A stretch of DNA of 64,000 nt from Crocinitomicaceae bacterium (GTDB lineage: Bacteria > Bacteroidota > Bacteroidia > Flavobacteriales_D > Crocinitomicaceae). The position numbers and the translations under genes are program-made. This document shows positions 53,297 through 63,123 of the stretch, one piece after another; position 1 is the stretch's first letter; the number at the start of each line of letters is the position of its first letter. Below the pieces are notes generated by a model. The model was not told the DNA's origin. It was given only the letters and a program-made list of their open reading frames with translations, and ran no database searches. The stretch spans positions 46,325 through 110,324 of the forward strand of contig JAURMC010000002.1 in the NCBI GenBank assembly GCA_030830895.1. Reading direction: 5' to 3'.

Positions 53297-55204
53297 TTAT
53301 TTTTTATCGTTGACCTCTTCGAAGTCTACATCTGTTACTTCATCATCAGGATTGCCGTCATTTACGTCTTCTCCTCCTTCGCTTGATCCATTGCCTTGAG
53401 CATTCGCAGCGTTGTACATGTCTTGTGAGGCTGCTTGGAAAACTTGATTAAGTTTTTCTATTGCTGGTTCAAGATTTTCCATGTTTTTAGCTTCGAATTC
53501 TTTTTTCAATTCATTCAGCGCATCTTCAATCCCTTGTTTTTTATCTGCTGGGATTTTATCACCATATTCTTTTAATTGCCGTTCAGTTTGAAAAATTGTA
53601 GAATCTGCTTTATTGATTAAATCTGCTTCCTCCCGTTTTTTCTTATCTGAATCGGCATTTGCCTGTGCTTCAGCTTTCATGCGTTCGATTTCCGCATCAC
53701 TCAAGCCGGATTTGGATTCAATTTTAATTGATTGTTCCTTTCCTGTACCTTTGTCTTTGGCAGAGATATTCATTATTCCGTTTGCGTCAATATCGAAAGT
53801 TACTTCAATTTGAGGTACACCTCGCGGTGCCGGTGGAATATCGGATAATTGAAATCTTCCCAAGGTTTTATTGTCACTAGCCATGGATCGTTCACCTTGT
53901 AGAACATGAATATCAACTGCTGGCTGATTATCCGCGGCGGTAGAGAATACCTCTGATTTTTTGGTTGGAATGGTAGTGTTCGCTTCGATTAGCTTTGTAA
54001 ATACACCACCCATAGTCTCAATTCCTAACGATAGAGGAATAACATCGAGTAACAATACATCTTTGATCTCACCAGTTAGAACACCTCCTTGAATAGCAGC
54101 GCCTACGGCGACAACTTCGTCTGGGTTTACTCCTTTAGAGGGAGCTTTTCCAAAGAACTTCTCAACGGCATCTTGAATGATTGGAATACGCGTAGATCCT
54201 CCAACTAGAATTACTTCATTTATATCTTTTGGGCTTAATCCAGCATTTTTTAATGCCGAACGGCAAGGAGCAATCGTTCGTTCAACAATGTTTGAAATTA
54301 ATTGTTCGAATTTTGCTCTTTGTAAAGTTCTTACAAGGTGTTTTGGAATTCCATTAACCGGCATGATGTACGGTAAATTGATTTCACTTGAAGTTGTTGA
54401 AGATAATTCGATTTTAGCTTTTTCCGCTGCTTCTTTCAACCGTTGAAGAGCCATGGGGTCTTCTCTTAGGTCAATTCCTTCTTCGCTTTTGAATTCGTCT
54501 GCTAACCAGTTAATAATTGCGTTATCGACATCATCCCCTCCGAGATGTGTATCTCCATCGGTTGATAGTACTTCAAATACGCCATCCCCTAATTCAAGAA
54601 TAGATACATCATGAGTTCCACCACCGAAATCAAAAACAACGATTTTTTGATCAACACCTTTTTTATCTAATCCATAAGCAAGAGCTGCCGCAGTCGGCTC
54701 ATTAATGATTCGTTTGATTGTTAAACCTGCAATTTCTCCAGCTTCTTTTGTTGCTTGACGCTGGGCATCATTGAAATAAGCAGGCACAGTGACAACCGCT
54801 TCGCTTACTTCCGTCCCCAAATAATCTTCTGCAGTTTTTTTCATTTTTTGTAAAATGATTGCAGATATTTCTTGAGGAGAATATAAGCGTTCGTCAATTT
54901 TTACCCGTGGTGTATTATTTTCACCTTTAACAACTTCATAAGGAATTCGTTTCGTTTCAGCCACAGAATCGTCATAACTACTTCCCATAAATCGCTTAAT
55001 CGAATAGATTGTTTTTGTTGGATTTGTTATGGCTTGACGTTTTGCTGGATCCCCAACTTTACGTTCGCCACCTTCTATAAATGCAACTACAGAGGGTGTA
55101 GTTCTTTTTCCTTCTGAGTTTGTGATAACCACTGGCTCATTTCCTTCCATGACCGATACGCAGGAGTTTGTGGTACCAAGGTCAATTCCAATTATTTTTC
55201 CCAT
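53297..55204 (-). CDS. dnaK: Chaperone DnaK (Hsp70)
   Basis: A 635-residue chaperone. N-terminal [12 protein letters not shown], the ATP-binding [14 protein letters not shown] and [24 protein letters not shown], and the C-terminal substrate-binding domain with [12 protein letters not shown]; the tail has a Gly/Asn-rich stretch and ends [11 protein letters not shown], the normal DnaK C-terminus. It is alone here: no dnaJ or grpE next to it. A sigma-54-like element and a palindrome lie in the 146-nt leader region. Confidence 0.97.
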   Translation of the reverse strand: MGKIIGIDLGTTNSCVSVMEGNEPVVITNSEGKRTTPSVVAFIEGGERKVGDPAKRQAITNPTKTIYSIKRFMGSSYDDSVAETKRIPYEVVKGENNTPRVKIDERLYSPQEISAIILQKMKKTAEDYLGTEVSEAVVTVPAYFNDAQRQATKEAGEIAGLTIKRIINEPTAAALAYGLDKKGVDQKIVVFDFGGGTHDVSILELGDGVFEVLSTDGDTHLGGDDVDNAIINWLADEFKSEEGIDLREDPMALQRLKEAAEKAKIELSSTTSSEINLPYIMPVNGIPKHLVRTLQRAKFEQLISNIVERTIAPCRSALKNAGLSPKDINEVILVGGSTRIPIIQDAVEKFFGKAPSKGVNPDEVVAVGAAIQGGVLTGEIKDVLLLDVIPLSLGIETMGGVFTKLIEANTTIPTKKSEVFSTAADNQPAVDIHVLQGERSMASDNKTLGRFQLSDIPPAPRGVPQIEVTFDIDANGIMNISAKDKGTGKEQSIKIESKSGLSDAEIERMKAEAQANADSDKKKREEADLINKADSTIFQTERQLKEYGDKIPADKKQGIEDALNELKKEFEAKNMENLEPAIEKLNQVFQAASQDMYNAANAQGNGSSEGGEDVNDGNPDDEVTDVDFEEVNDKK

Positions 55205-55242
55205 TTTAACTTTAGTTTTTTAAATAATAACAGTCGATGATT

Positions 55243-55258
55243 TTCAATTTATGTGCCA
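55243..55258 (-). promoter_or_regulatory. Sigma-54-like promoter of dnaK
   Basis: On minus, TGGCACATAAATTGAA: GG and the second element (GA where GC is the consensus) are spaced by the required 10 nt. The -12 G is 55245, 41 nt before the ATG. One mismatch at a key base makes it tentative. No TAnnTTTG box was found in this leader. Confidence 0.35.
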
Positions 55259-55312
55259 TGACTGTATTCAAGGAAATAACATGACAAAGAGTGAACTTCG
55301 GCAGATTTTCCG

Positions 55313-55325
55313 TGACGATTTGTCA
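55313..55325. promoter_or_regulatory. Palindrome upstream of dnaK
   Basis: TGACGATTTGTCA has perfect 4-bp arms and a 5-nt centre and lies about 56 nt upstream of the sigma-54-like -24 element. It could be an activator site. A related half (TGACAAAG) is at 55282-55289. Function is inferred. Confidence 0.35.
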
Positions 55326-55350
55326 TAAAAGGATGTGTTTTTGAGGAGAT

Positions 55351-55761
55351 TTATGCCTTTTTAGCAAGATTTGACTTTAGTGCTAACCAAGCCATTGGAA
55401 TATAGGCTAAAGAAAGGTCAATTACATCAAACCACCATGGAGCGTTAATCATGATTACAGCGATTATTCCACCAACCAAGAACATAAACCCAATCGTATA
55501 AACCACCAAAATAAGGTATTTCCTTACTAATAATAGGGCAATTAGACAACCGCTTAAGGTTCCGAAGGCGTGGGCCAGAAAGGGAAAAATATAATATTTG
55601 AGTGGAAGCTTATAGAAAGTTTGCATCCCTTCATTCGTATTGATATCAAATCCCTTCGGATATGGAAAAATTATTATACCTAGTTCAATAAAACTGCCGT
55701 TTACTATAACTCCAACAAATAGTCCAAGAAGTAATCCTAGGATTAATCGGAGGGCATGCAT
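55351..55761 (-). CDS. Small membrane protein, function unknown
   Basis: A 136-residue protein with four hydrophobic helices (about 1-25, 55-77, 82-105, 108-130), no named family that I recognise. Its ATG shares a base with the lpd stop (TAATG), so it is translationally coupled to dihydrolipoyl dehydrogenase. The coupling does not by itself show a related function. Confidence 0.7.
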   Translation of the reverse strand: MHALRLILGLLLGLFVGVIVNGSFIELGIIIFPYPKGFDINTNEGMQTFYKLPLKYYIFPFLAHAFGTLSGCLIALLLVRKYLILVVYTIGFMFLVGGIIAVIMINAPWWFDVIDLSLAYIPMAWLALKSNLAKKA

Positions 55762-57161
55762 TACAAATGAATTACTTCACCGTAAGCAGCGGCCGCTGCT
55801 TCCATTACAGCTTCCGACATGGTAGGGTGAGGATGAACCGTTTTAATGAGGTCCATACCCGTGGTCTCTAATTTGCGAACAGCCACAATTTCAGCTATCA
55901 TTTCGGTTACGTTCGCACCGATCATATGAGCACCGAGCAATTCGCCGTATTTTGCATCAAAGATCAGCTTTACAAAACCATCCTTTGCACCCGCTGCACT
56001 TGCTTTTCCGGAGGCGGAGAATGGGAATTTTCCGATCTTAATTTCTCGTCCAGCTGCTTTAGCTGCCTTTTCTGTTAAACCAACAGAGGCAACCTCTGGA
56101 GTGCAATATGTACATCCTGGGATATTTTCATAATTTAAGGGCTCCGGGTGATGACCCGCAAGTTGTTCAACACAGATTATTCCTTCTGCTGAAGCAACAT
56201 GAGCCAATGCAGGTCCAGGTACTATATCTCCAATGGCATAATATCCTGGAATGTTAGTTTGGTAAAATTCATTTACGGGGATTTTTCCATTGTCTTGAAT
56301 AATTCCAACCTCTTCCAATCCTAACCCTTCAACATTTGCTTGTATTCCAACTGCAGATAATACAACATCACACTCAATTTTTTCTTCACCTTTCGCTGTT
56401 TTTACGGTAACCACGCATCCTTTTCCTTTAGTATCAACGCCTTCTACAGATGCTTCTGTCATAATTTTAATGCCTGACTTTTTGAAGGATTTTTCTAATT
56501 GTTTTGATACTTCTTCGTCTTCCACTGGAACAATGTTTGGCATATATTCTACGATCGTAACCTCTGTTCCCATTGAATTGTAAAAATATGCAAATTCAAC
56601 ACCAATGGCTCCCGATCCTACAACGACGAGTTTTTTGGGTTGTTTGGCTAATGTCATTGCTTGACGGTATCCAATTATTTTTATTCCGTCTTGCGGAAGA
56701 TTTGGTAATTCTCTTGATCGAGCTCCAGTTGCAATAATTACACCTTTATTTGCTGAGTATGAGGTGCTTTTACCAGATTCGTCGACTACGATGACTTGTT
56801 TTCCGGGGACAATCGTAGCAGTACCCATAATTACATCAATCTTATTTTTTTTCATTAAAAATTGAATGCCATTACTCATACCATTGGCAACTTCTCGAGA
56901 TCGTTTAACAACGGCATCGAAATCTGCGCTGGCATCTTTCACGTTAATGCCATAGTCTGATGCATGTTTTAGGTATTCGAATACTTGCGCACTTTTCAGT
57001 AAGGCTTTAGTTGGAATACATCCCCAGTTCAGGCATATTCCCCCCAAGGATTCACGTTCAATAATCGCTGTTTTCATCCCTAATTGAGATGCCCTAATCG
57101 CTGTTACATATCCTCCAGGCCCGCTCCCAATAACTATAAGATCGTAATTCATATCTGTCAT
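55761..57161 (-). CDS. lpd: Dihydrolipoyl dehydrogenase
   Basis: A 466-residue flavoprotein, the E3 component of pyruvate and 2-oxoglutarate dehydrogenase complexes. The FAD motif is VIGSGPGGYVTAIRASQLG, the redox-active disulfide is in GGICLNWGCIPTKALL, the NAD motif is VVGSGAIGVEFAYFYNSMG, and the C-terminal interface motif HPHPTMSEA holds the catalytic His. A second ATG lies 3 codons downstream and is equally possible. A -7 box (TAATTTTG, 57178..57171) ends 9 nt upstream. Confidence 0.96.
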   Translation of the reverse strand: MTDMNYDLIVIGSGPGGYVTAIRASQLGMKTAIIERESLGGICLNWGCIPTKALLKSAQVFEYLKHASDYGINVKDASADFDAVVKRSREVANGMSNGIQFLMKKNKIDVIMGTATIVPGKQVIVVDESGKSTSYSANKGVIIATGARSRELPNLPQDGIKIIGYRQAMTLAKQPKKLVVVGSGAIGVEFAYFYNSMGTEVTIVEYMPNIVPVEDEEVSKQLEKSFKKSGIKIMTEASVEGVDTKGKGCVVTVKTAKGEEKIECDVVLSAVGIQANVEGLGLEEVGIIQDNGKIPVNEFYQTNIPGYYAIGDIVPGPALAHVASAEGIICVEQLAGHHPEPLNYENIPGCTYCTPEVASVGLTEKAAKAAGREIKIGKFPFSASGKASAAGAKDGFVKLIFDAKYGELLGAHMIGANVTEMIAEIVAVRKLETTGMDLIKTVHPHPTMSEAVMEAAAAAYGEVIHL

Positions 57162-57170
57162 ATTTGGTTA

Positions 57171-57178
57171 CAAAATTA
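57171..57178 (-). promoter_or_regulatory. -7 box of lpd
   Basis: TAATTTTG on minus matches TAnnTTTG; 9 nt to the first ATG, 18 nt to the second. Confidence 0.5.
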
Positions 57179-57298
57179 AAGAAAATAGATGAATGCAAAG
57201 GCATGGATTGATGTCTACTTTTTTTCACAAGAAGAATGTAAGATAAAGAGGTTAGGTGAAATGGTATACCGCTTAGGAATTTCTTTATAACCGGTTAA

Positions 57299-57823
57299 TT
57301 AATTTGTACTTGGTGTTTTCCAAGGCCAAGATTCATTGACAACGGTAGATTCTTTAACCCAAATAGTTTTATTCTGAGTTAATATAACTTCCTTAAAGGG
57401 CATATGCCTACCGTTAAAAATAGTGTCATGCTCGTTGTTATATTGTTTTCCTATGGTAAGTTTTAATTGAGTTGAATTTAGTTCTTTCACGTGCAATAAT
57501 CGGTACAAGGGACGCCCATAAATTAAACTAAATTGCTTGACGTGGCTTATAAGTTTATCCGGCGTTTTTGATTCAATCACTACTTTCTCTGGTCCAATAG
57601 AGTCTGTAAAATATATTATACTAGTATACTTAAGTTGTTGTCGAACACATGAACTAGCCGTGTGATAATTAATACGCTCAATGGTGTAACCGATTTTCTT
57701 TTCCTTAATAATTTCATCTTCATAAACAAAACAATCACATTCATTCATGAATCGATCACTCAGCTCAACCTGCCGGTTACAGGAAAAAAGCAAGAAGCAT
57801 AGAACGAATAACCTATGTATCAT
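57299..57823 (-). CDS. Lipoprotein of unknown function
   Basis: A 174-residue protein with a signal peptide and a lipobox LFSC, so Cys15 becomes the lipidated residue. Five further cysteines/acidic residues occur in MNECDCF and SSCV. No domain is recognised. It lies 18 nt after the zur stop on the same strand, so a joint transcript with zur is possible but unproven. Confidence 0.55.
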   Translation of the reverse strand: MIHRLFVLCFLLFSCNRQVELSDRFMNECDCFVYEDEIIKEKKIGYTIERINYHTASSCVRQQLKYTSIIYFTDSIGPEKVVIESKTPDKLISHVKQFSLIYGRPLYRLLHVKELNSTQLKLTIGKQYNNEHDTIFNGRHMPFKEVILTQNKTIWVKESTVVNESWPWKTPSTN

Positions 57824-57841
57824 ATGGTAAAAATAGCTTTT

Positions 57842-58231
57842 CTAAAGGGGTTGACAACTTGGACAAATTCCGGATATCGTAAGGAATAACTCTTTTATTT
57901 GGTAGGTTTCTGGTAGCTTAACTTGAATCAAATGTTCTTCTAGGCACTCGATTTTTTTGCAAGTAACGCAGCTGAAATGTAAATGGTCATGTGCATGGGA
58001 GTGGGAATCGTCACAACTTGCGCAAAGCGCGTAATTAATTGTCCCATCTATGTTTACAATTTTATGTATTTTATTTTCGGTTACAAGTCGGTCCAATACA
58101 CGATATACGGTTACCCTATCGCATGTACCTTTCACCCGTTCAAAGAGCTCCGGTTGACTTAAAGCAAACGATGAATTAGCAATTTCGTTCAAGACAGCTT
58201 GTTTTGCTTTTGTATTTCTTGGATTAGTCAT
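57842..58231 (-). CDS. zur: Fur-family zinc-type regulator (Zur)
   Basis: A 129-residue metalloregulator. The winged-helix DNA-binding part covers residues about 5-75 (SQPELFERVKGTCDRVTVYRVLDRLV); the dimerization part has His-rich CASCDDSHSHAHDHLHFSC and two structural CxxC pairs (CVTC, CPSC). The His/Cys density is that of Zur/Fur zinc sensors. ATG 58231 is chosen over an upstream in-frame start because homologues begin close to MTNPRNTKAKQAV. It is divergent from a TonB receptor; two 15-bp palindromes between them are its likely targets. Confidence 0.82.
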   Translation of the reverse strand: MTNPRNTKAKQAVLNEIANSSFALSQPELFERVKGTCDRVTVYRVLDRLVTENKIHKIVNIDGTINYALCASCDDSHSHAHDHLHFSCVTCKKIECLEEHLIQVKLPETYQIKELFLTISGICPSCQPL

Positions 58232-58242
58232 TTTTTTCTTAG

Positions 58243-58257
58243 TGCAACAAAATTGCA
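58243..58257. promoter_or_regulatory. Operator 1, putative Zur box
   Basis: TGCAACAAAATTGCA, arms TGCAA/TTGCA. It overlaps a possible zur -7 box (CAATTTTG, 58255..58248) which has a TTTG -33 exactly 19 nt upstream (58278..58275). Autoregulation is inferred. Confidence 0.6.
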
Positions 58258-58266
58258 ATTATTATT

Positions 58267-58274
58267 TATATTTG
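58267..58274 (+). promoter_or_regulatory. -7 box of the TonB receptor
   Basis: TATATTTG matches TAnnTTTG. It sits between the two operators, 36 nt before the ATG at 58311. Confidence 0.55.
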
Positions 58275-58279
58275 CAAAA

Positions 58280-58294
58280 CGCAACAATGTTGCA
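58280..58294. promoter_or_regulatory. Operator 2, putative Zur box
   Basis: CGCAACAATGTTGCA contains GCAAC-AAT-GTTGC; it matches operator 1 at 12 of 15 positions. It covers the likely transcription start of the TonB receptor, where a repressor would block initiation. Confidence 0.65.
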
Positions 58295-58310
58295 TTAAAA
58301 ATTTTCATCA

Positions 58311-60557
58311 ATGAAGTACGCGTTTTTGTGTTTCGTCTTGTTTCTAATATCCGCTTTGTGTCAGGGGCAATCGCTAACCGTTCAAGTGTTAGATTCCATA
58401 CGAAATGTACCGCTAGCAGAGGCTACTGTGTATTGCGTGGAATACGACCAAACGATTTTGACTAACGCCAATGGACAAAGTGTTTTTCCACTTAATGAGA
58501 ACAGCAACCTAACCTTTAAGGTCTTCGCGCTTGGATATCGAAGTGCGTTTTTTACCGTATTACAGGGTCAGAATTTCGTTCAAGTTCGGGCATTGCCCGT
58601 TCACTTGGATATGCACGAGGTTACTGTTTCCTCCGGAGCGCTCATTAAATCCAATAAAAATCCGTTTCATATTGAATCTCAAAAAATGTCCGCGCTTGGG
58701 ATGATTTCAAACCTAACCCTAGGTGAGGCCTTGGCTAAAATTCCCGGAGTTTACAATGCGGCTTTGGGAAATGGTATTTCAAAGCCCGTGATTCGTGGAA
58801 TGCAGGGCATGCGCGTAGTAACCTTGTTAAACGGGCTTCGCTTAGAAGGACAACAGTGGGGGGGTGATCATGGTATTGGAATTACGAGTCTTGGAGTGTC
58901 AGCTGTTGAGATTATCAAGGGGCCCGCTAGTTTGTTATATGGTGCGGATGCATTGGGGGGAGTTGTCTATTTGGTAGATGCTCCATTTGCACCTTCTAAT
59001 GCACGCTCGTTAGAATTTCAATCAGAAGGATTCTCCAATACCTTGGGCGGAAGGGCTCAATTGATTTACAAGGAATCCTATCGTAAATTCAGATGGTTCG
59101 TTGCTTCTACCTATTCCAATCATGCTGATTTTCAATTGCCTTCAGGTAAATTTGCGGAGAATTCACGGTTTAATGATTTTGGTGCCAAAGTGAATATGTC
59201 CTACACCGGAAAACGGAGTTTATATTCCTTGCGTTACACGGCAAGCCATTCTGTCGCGGGTATTCCAGGACATACCCACGATTCCTTGGCTACTCCATTG
59301 ACATTTCAAGTAGGTGAGCGAGAACGAATCTATGAATTACCTGCACAGTTTTTTCAGAATCATTTGCTGCAGGCGACCGCGAATTTTTATCGAAATCGAT
59401 ATGAGTTTATGGCAATGTACGGCGCCACGGTTAACCGCTTAATTGAATTTGATGAGAAAGTTACGATTCCATCCCTTAGTATGAATTTGTCGAATCACTT
59501 GGCCCAAGTCAAGTGGCAGATTAAATGGAAGAAGTCGACGCGGCTTACTGTTGGTGTTCAAACAATGCTGCAACAAAATTTCAATGCAATGAATGCTTCG
59601 GACACCCTTATTCCGAATGCTAAATCTATGGATGTGGGGGGGTATCTTAATTTAAATCATGAGTTTAATTCATGGACCTTTCAGTCAGGGTTGAGGTTCG
59701 ATCGGAGGACAATCTATGGCATCGATTTACCTTTGCAAGACCGCTTGAGTTTTAGTGGGTTGAATGGAAGCGTAGGCGCGGTACGAAGTTCCGAATCTTT
59801 GGTATTTAGAACCTCCTTGTCGAGTGGTTTTAGGGCTCCGCATCTTACCGAGCTGTTTTCGAACGGGTATCATCATGGGGCACTGCGCTATGAGGTTGGT
59901 GAATCTTCGCTAATTTCTGAAAAAGCTGTGCAGTTAGATGTTACCTTAGAATGGAATCAGGCACATGGTGCGTTGGTATTTAATCCTTTTGTTAGTTATA
60001 TTAAAGATTACATTTACCTAGAGCCGATGGGGCTGCTGTTTGATGGCATTCCAGGATATCAGTATGTTCAAAATAATGCAGTGCTGTTTTCAGGATTGGA
60101 TATGTCTTATCACGTTCACCCGCATTTTGCGCACGGGTTACATTGGGAAATTTCCCTTTCGTACCTGCACGTAAGTGCCCTGGGAGACAGTGCTGTATCA
60201 ATGATTCCTCAGCCACGAATGCAGCATGTGCTTCGCTATGAGTTTGAATCAATAAACGTCTTAAAAATCAAGGAGATTAATGTTCAATCGACCACCATGG
60301 GAGCTCAAAATAATGTAGCCTACCTCGAAACCCCTTCGAAGGCATATCATGTCTTAGATTTCTCCTTGGTTTTTGCCTTTGGCAAAGGGGAGCAGTTTAC
60401 CATTAAAGGGGGGGGGAGAAACGTCCTGAATACCTCATATATCGATCATTTATCCCGATTAAAGAATATTCAAATGCCGTTTCCTGGGAGGAATTTTTTC
60501 CTAGGTGTTGGGTATAATTTCAATAATCAATTAAAGACCAAATCATATGAAAACTAA
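58311..60557 (+). CDS. TonB-dependent receptor, probable zinc uptake (ZnuD-like)
   Basis: A 748-residue outer-membrane receptor with signal peptide (residues 1-20), a CarboxypepD-reg-like domain (LTVQVLDSIRNVPLAEATVY), a plug (TLGEALAKIPGVYNAALGN, VIRGMQGMRVVTLLNGLRLEGQQWGGDHGIG) and a barrel ending FLGVGYNFN before a short tail. Its placement next to a Zur-like gene and operators suggests zinc import; there is a His-bearing loop PGHTHDS in the barrel. It overlaps the small lipoprotein by 11 nt. Confidence 0.85.
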   Translation: MKYAFLCFVLFLISALCQGQSLTVQVLDSIRNVPLAEATVYCVEYDQTILTNANGQSVFPLNENSNLTFKVFALGYRSAFFTVLQGQNFVQVRALPVHLDMHEVTVSSGALIKSNKNPFHIESQKMSALGMISNLTLGEALAKIPGVYNAALGNGISKPVIRGMQGMRVVTLLNGLRLEGQQWGGDHGIGITSLGVSAVEIIKGPASLLYGADALGGVVYLVDAPFAPSNARSLEFQSEGFSNTLGGRAQLIYKESYRKFRWFVASTYSNHADFQLPSGKFAENSRFNDFGAKVNMSYTGKRSLYSLRYTASHSVAGIPGHTHDSLATPLTFQVGERERIYELPAQFFQNHLLQATANFYRNRYEFMAMYGATVNRLIEFDEKVTIPSLSMNLSNHLAQVKWQIKWKKSTRLTVGVQTMLQQNFNAMNASDTLIPNAKSMDVGGYLNLNHEFNSWTFQSGLRFDRRTIYGIDLPLQDRLSFSGLNGSVGAVRSSESLVFRTSLSSGFRAPHLTELFSNGYHHGALRYEVGESSLISEKAVQLDVTLEWNQAHGALVFNPFVSYIKDYIYLEPMGLLFDGIPGYQYVQNNAVLFSGLDMSYHVHPHFAHGLHWEISLSYLHVSALGDSAVSMIPQPRMQHVLRYEFESINVLKIKEINVQSTTMGAQNNVAYLETPSKAYHVLDFSLVFAFGKGEQFTIKGGGRNVLNTSYIDHLSRLKNIQMPFPGRNFFLGVGYNFNNQLKTKSYEN

Positions 60558-60756
60558 TATGTTGTATGTCGTTGCATTATGCTTATCAGCGCTTTCTTTA
60601 ACTGCGTGTAAAAAAAATACCTGCGCTGACTGTCATTATGACAAAGCAGGAGCTGAGATTGAGCTTGGCGAAAAATGTGGAGATGAGATGGAGGCTTTGG
60701 AGGCTAATGGATACACAGACACCACAGGCACATATGTAGTGCATTGTGCGCATTAA
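60547..60756 (+). CDS. Small Cys/His-rich lipoprotein
   Basis: A 69-residue lipoprotein: lipobox LTAC with C21 as lipidated residue, leaving a 49-residue mature part with C26-x2-C29-H30, C44 and H66-C67-x-H69 at the very end. Apart from lipid C21 there are four Cys and three His, consistent with metal binding or disulfides. Cotranscribed with the receptor (11-nt overlap). It may be a metal-handling accessory of the receptor; a similar family of small Bacteroidota lipoproteins exists from memory, with unknown function. Confidence 0.7.
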   Translation: MKTNMLYVVALCLSALSLTACKKNTCADCHYDKAGAEIELGEKCGDEMEALEANGYTDTTGTYVVHCAH

Positions 60757-60779
60757 TTGTACCTGCTAACAAGATGCTA

Positions 60780-60803
60780 AAATTCAGTCAAACTGGATTT
60801 TTT
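60780..60803 (+). terminator. Intrinsic terminator after the lipoprotein gene
   Basis: Arms AAATTCAG (60780-60787) and CTGGATTT (60793-60800; one G-T pair), 5-nt loop, and six T in total. Located 23 nt after the stop. Confidence 0.7.
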
Positions 60804-60862
60804 GTTAATAAAGTTAAGGTTGATTCAATAACCCTTGTGGCAAAACACTTAAAGATAATCCG

Positions 60863-60870
60863 TACTTTTG
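60863..60870 (+). promoter_or_regulatory. -7 box of purL
   Basis: TACTTTTG ends 15 nt before ATG 60886. The alternative TTG start at 60868 is inside the box, which rules it out. Confidence 0.65.
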
Positions 60871-60885
60871 TTCCGGAAATTTATC

Positions 60886-63123
60886 ATGGAAAATACCCTA
60901 CAACAAGAAGCGACACTCAAACAAGCAAAAGATCTTGGTTTGTTAACTGAAGAATTCGAGCAAATTAAAGGAATTCTCGGTCGAACCCCGAACTTTACGG
61001 AAACCGCAATTTATTCCGTAATGTGGTCAGAGCATTGTTCGTACAAAAACTCAATTCTATGGTTGAAAACACTTCCTAAAGATGGTCCACATATGCTTGT
61101 TAAAGCGGGAGAGGAAAATGCTGGATTGGTTGATATAGGTGATGGAATGGGGTGTGTTTTTAAAATTGAATCTCACAACCATCCAAGCGCACTTGAACCA
61201 TACCAAGGTGCGGCAACAGGTGTTGGCGGGATTAATCGAGATATTTTTACCATGGGGGCTCGTCCAATTGCGCAATTAAATTCATTACGTTTTGGTAATC
61301 TAGACATGCCTCGAACAAAATGGTTAGTTAAAGGCGTTGTAAAAGGAATTGGCGACTATGGCAATGCTTTCGGGATTCCAATAGTTGGAGGCGAGGTGTT
61401 TTTTGATGATTCCTATAACACAAATCCTTTGGTGAATGCGTTTTCTGCAGGTATTATAGATACTAAACGAATTATTTCCGCCACAGCTAAAGGTCCTGGT
61501 AATCCAGTGTTTATTGTTGGGTCTGCTACAGGCAAGGATGGGATTGCAGGAGCAGCTTTTGCTTCCAAGGATATTACCGAAGATTCTGCCAATGATTTAC
61601 CCTCGGTTCAAGTGGGTGACCCTTTTATGGAAAAGTTACTGCTAGAAGCGACTATGGAATTATCTCAAACGGATGCGATTGTAGGCATGCAGGATATGGG
61701 TGCTGCTGGAATCACTTGTTCCACCACAGAAATGTCCGCAGCTGGAGGTGTAGGAATGGAAATATATTTGGATAAGGTGCCAACTAGACAAGAAAATATG
61801 CTCCCCTATGAGATTTTACTTTCTGAGTCTCAAGAACGGATGCTTGTGGTAGTTCATAAAGGGAAAGAACAAATTGTTAAATCCATTTTTGATAAATGGG
61901 ATTTGCATGCCGAAGAAATAGGTCATATCACCGATACGGGTAGAATCCGCTATTACATGCATGGGGAATTAGTAGGAGATGTGCCTGCCAAATCCTTGGT
62001 GCTAGGTGGCGGGGCACCACAATACAAGCGTGAATACGCTGAACCTGCATATTACCAAGAGGCAAAGATGTTTAATCCGAACTCAATTAAGGTTCCTTCT
62101 GATCTCAAAGGGATAGCTTATCAACTGTTAGGGTTGCCTAACATTGCCTCAAAACGATGGATTTATGAGCAATATGACTCCATGGTAGGTACCGTTAATA
62201 TGTCTACCAATGCGCCGTCAGATGCAGGAGTAGTTTCTATTAAAGGAACCAAAAAGGCACTAGCAATTACAGTAGATTGCAATTCACGCTACGTGAATTC
62301 TGATCCTGAAATCGGGACAATGATTGCCGTTTCAGAGGCTGCAAGAAATATAACTGTTTCAGGTGGTATTCCTTCAGCTGTTACGAATTGCTTGAATTTC
62401 GGGAATCCATATAATCCAGAAAGCTACTGGCAATTTGTTGGTGCAATTAAGGGAATGAGTGCGGCGTGTATCAAATTTTCTACACCAGTTACCGGAGGAA
62501 ATGTATCCTTTTATAATCAATCGGTAATTGCTGGAAAAGAAATACCCGTATTTCCAACTCCAACGATTGGTATGATTGGTATTTTAGAGGATAAGGATAA
62601 AAAAATGACCCTAGATTTTAAAGAGAAAGGGGATTTAATTTATTTAGTTGGAAATTATTCTGATGATATGGGTTCATCTGAGTATTTATCTGCGATTCAA
62701 GGGGTAAAACTTTCACCTGCCCCACACTTCGATTTAGAGGAAGAATTTAACATGCAGCATACGATCCAAGAACTGATTAAACAGAATTTAATAAACGCAG
62801 CGCATGATGTTTCCGACGGAGGTCTTTTCGTTACGTTAGTTGAGATGGGCTTCCCAAGAGGACTCGGATTTGATATTGAAACAGATATAGATATTCGTAC
62901 AGATGCGTTTTTGTTTGGCGAAGGACAAGGTCGCGTAGTGGTTACCTTACCTGAAGAAAAACGTGATGCGTTTAGCGAATTTAAAAAAACATGCGATACT
63001 CCTGTCATACTCTTAGGACATGTCACAAAAGGTAAAATGCAAATAGACTTAAAGTCTTTTGGATTTATCGATGAAGCACGCGATATTTACATGAATGCAC
63101 TCGGTGCAAAAATTGAATCTTAA
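60886..63123 (+). CDS. purL: Phosphoribosylformylglycinamidine synthase subunit PurL
   Basis: A 745-residue purine-pathway enzyme that uses ATP and PurQ-supplied ammonia to make FGAM. Signature segments: [35 protein letters not shown] (catalytic His), [24 protein letters not shown], and ISDGG-like [11 protein letters not shown] near the end. The short form needs PurS (found at 31229-31480) and PurQ (not in the window). Its stop shares a base with the DUF4290 start. Confidence 0.96.
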   Translation: MENTLQQEATLKQAKDLGLLTEEFEQIKGILGRTPNFTETAIYSVMWSEHCSYKNSILWLKTLPKDGPHMLVKAGEENAGLVDIGDGMGCVFKIESHNHPSALEPYQGAATGVGGINRDIFTMGARPIAQLNSLRFGNLDMPRTKWLVKGVVKGIGDYGNAFGIPIVGGEVFFDDSYNTNPLVNAFSAGIIDTKRIISATAKGPGNPVFIVGSATGKDGIAGAAFASKDITEDSANDLPSVQVGDPFMEKLLLEATMELSQTDAIVGMQDMGAAGITCSTTEMSAAGGVGMEIYLDKVPTRQENMLPYEILLSESQERMLVVVHKGKEQIVKSIFDKWDLHAEEIGHITDTGRIRYYMHGELVGDVPAKSLVLGGGAPQYKREYAEPAYYQEAKMFNPNSIKVPSDLKGIAYQLLGLPNIASKRWIYEQYDSMVGTVNMSTNAPSDAGVVSIKGTKKALAITVDCNSRYVNSDPEIGTMIAVSEAARNITVSGGIPSAVTNCLNFGNPYNPESYWQFVGAIKGMSAACIKFSTPVTGGNVSFYNQSVIAGKEIPVFPTPTIGMIGILEDKDKKMTLDFKEKGDLIYLVGNYSDDMGSSEYLSAIQGVKLSPAPHFDLEEEFNMQHTIQELIKQNLINAAHDVSDGGLFVTLVEMGFPRGLGFDIETDIDIRTDAFLFGEGQGRVVVTLPEEKRDAFSEFKKTCDTPVILLGHVTKGKMQIDLKSFGFIDEARDIYMNALGAKIES

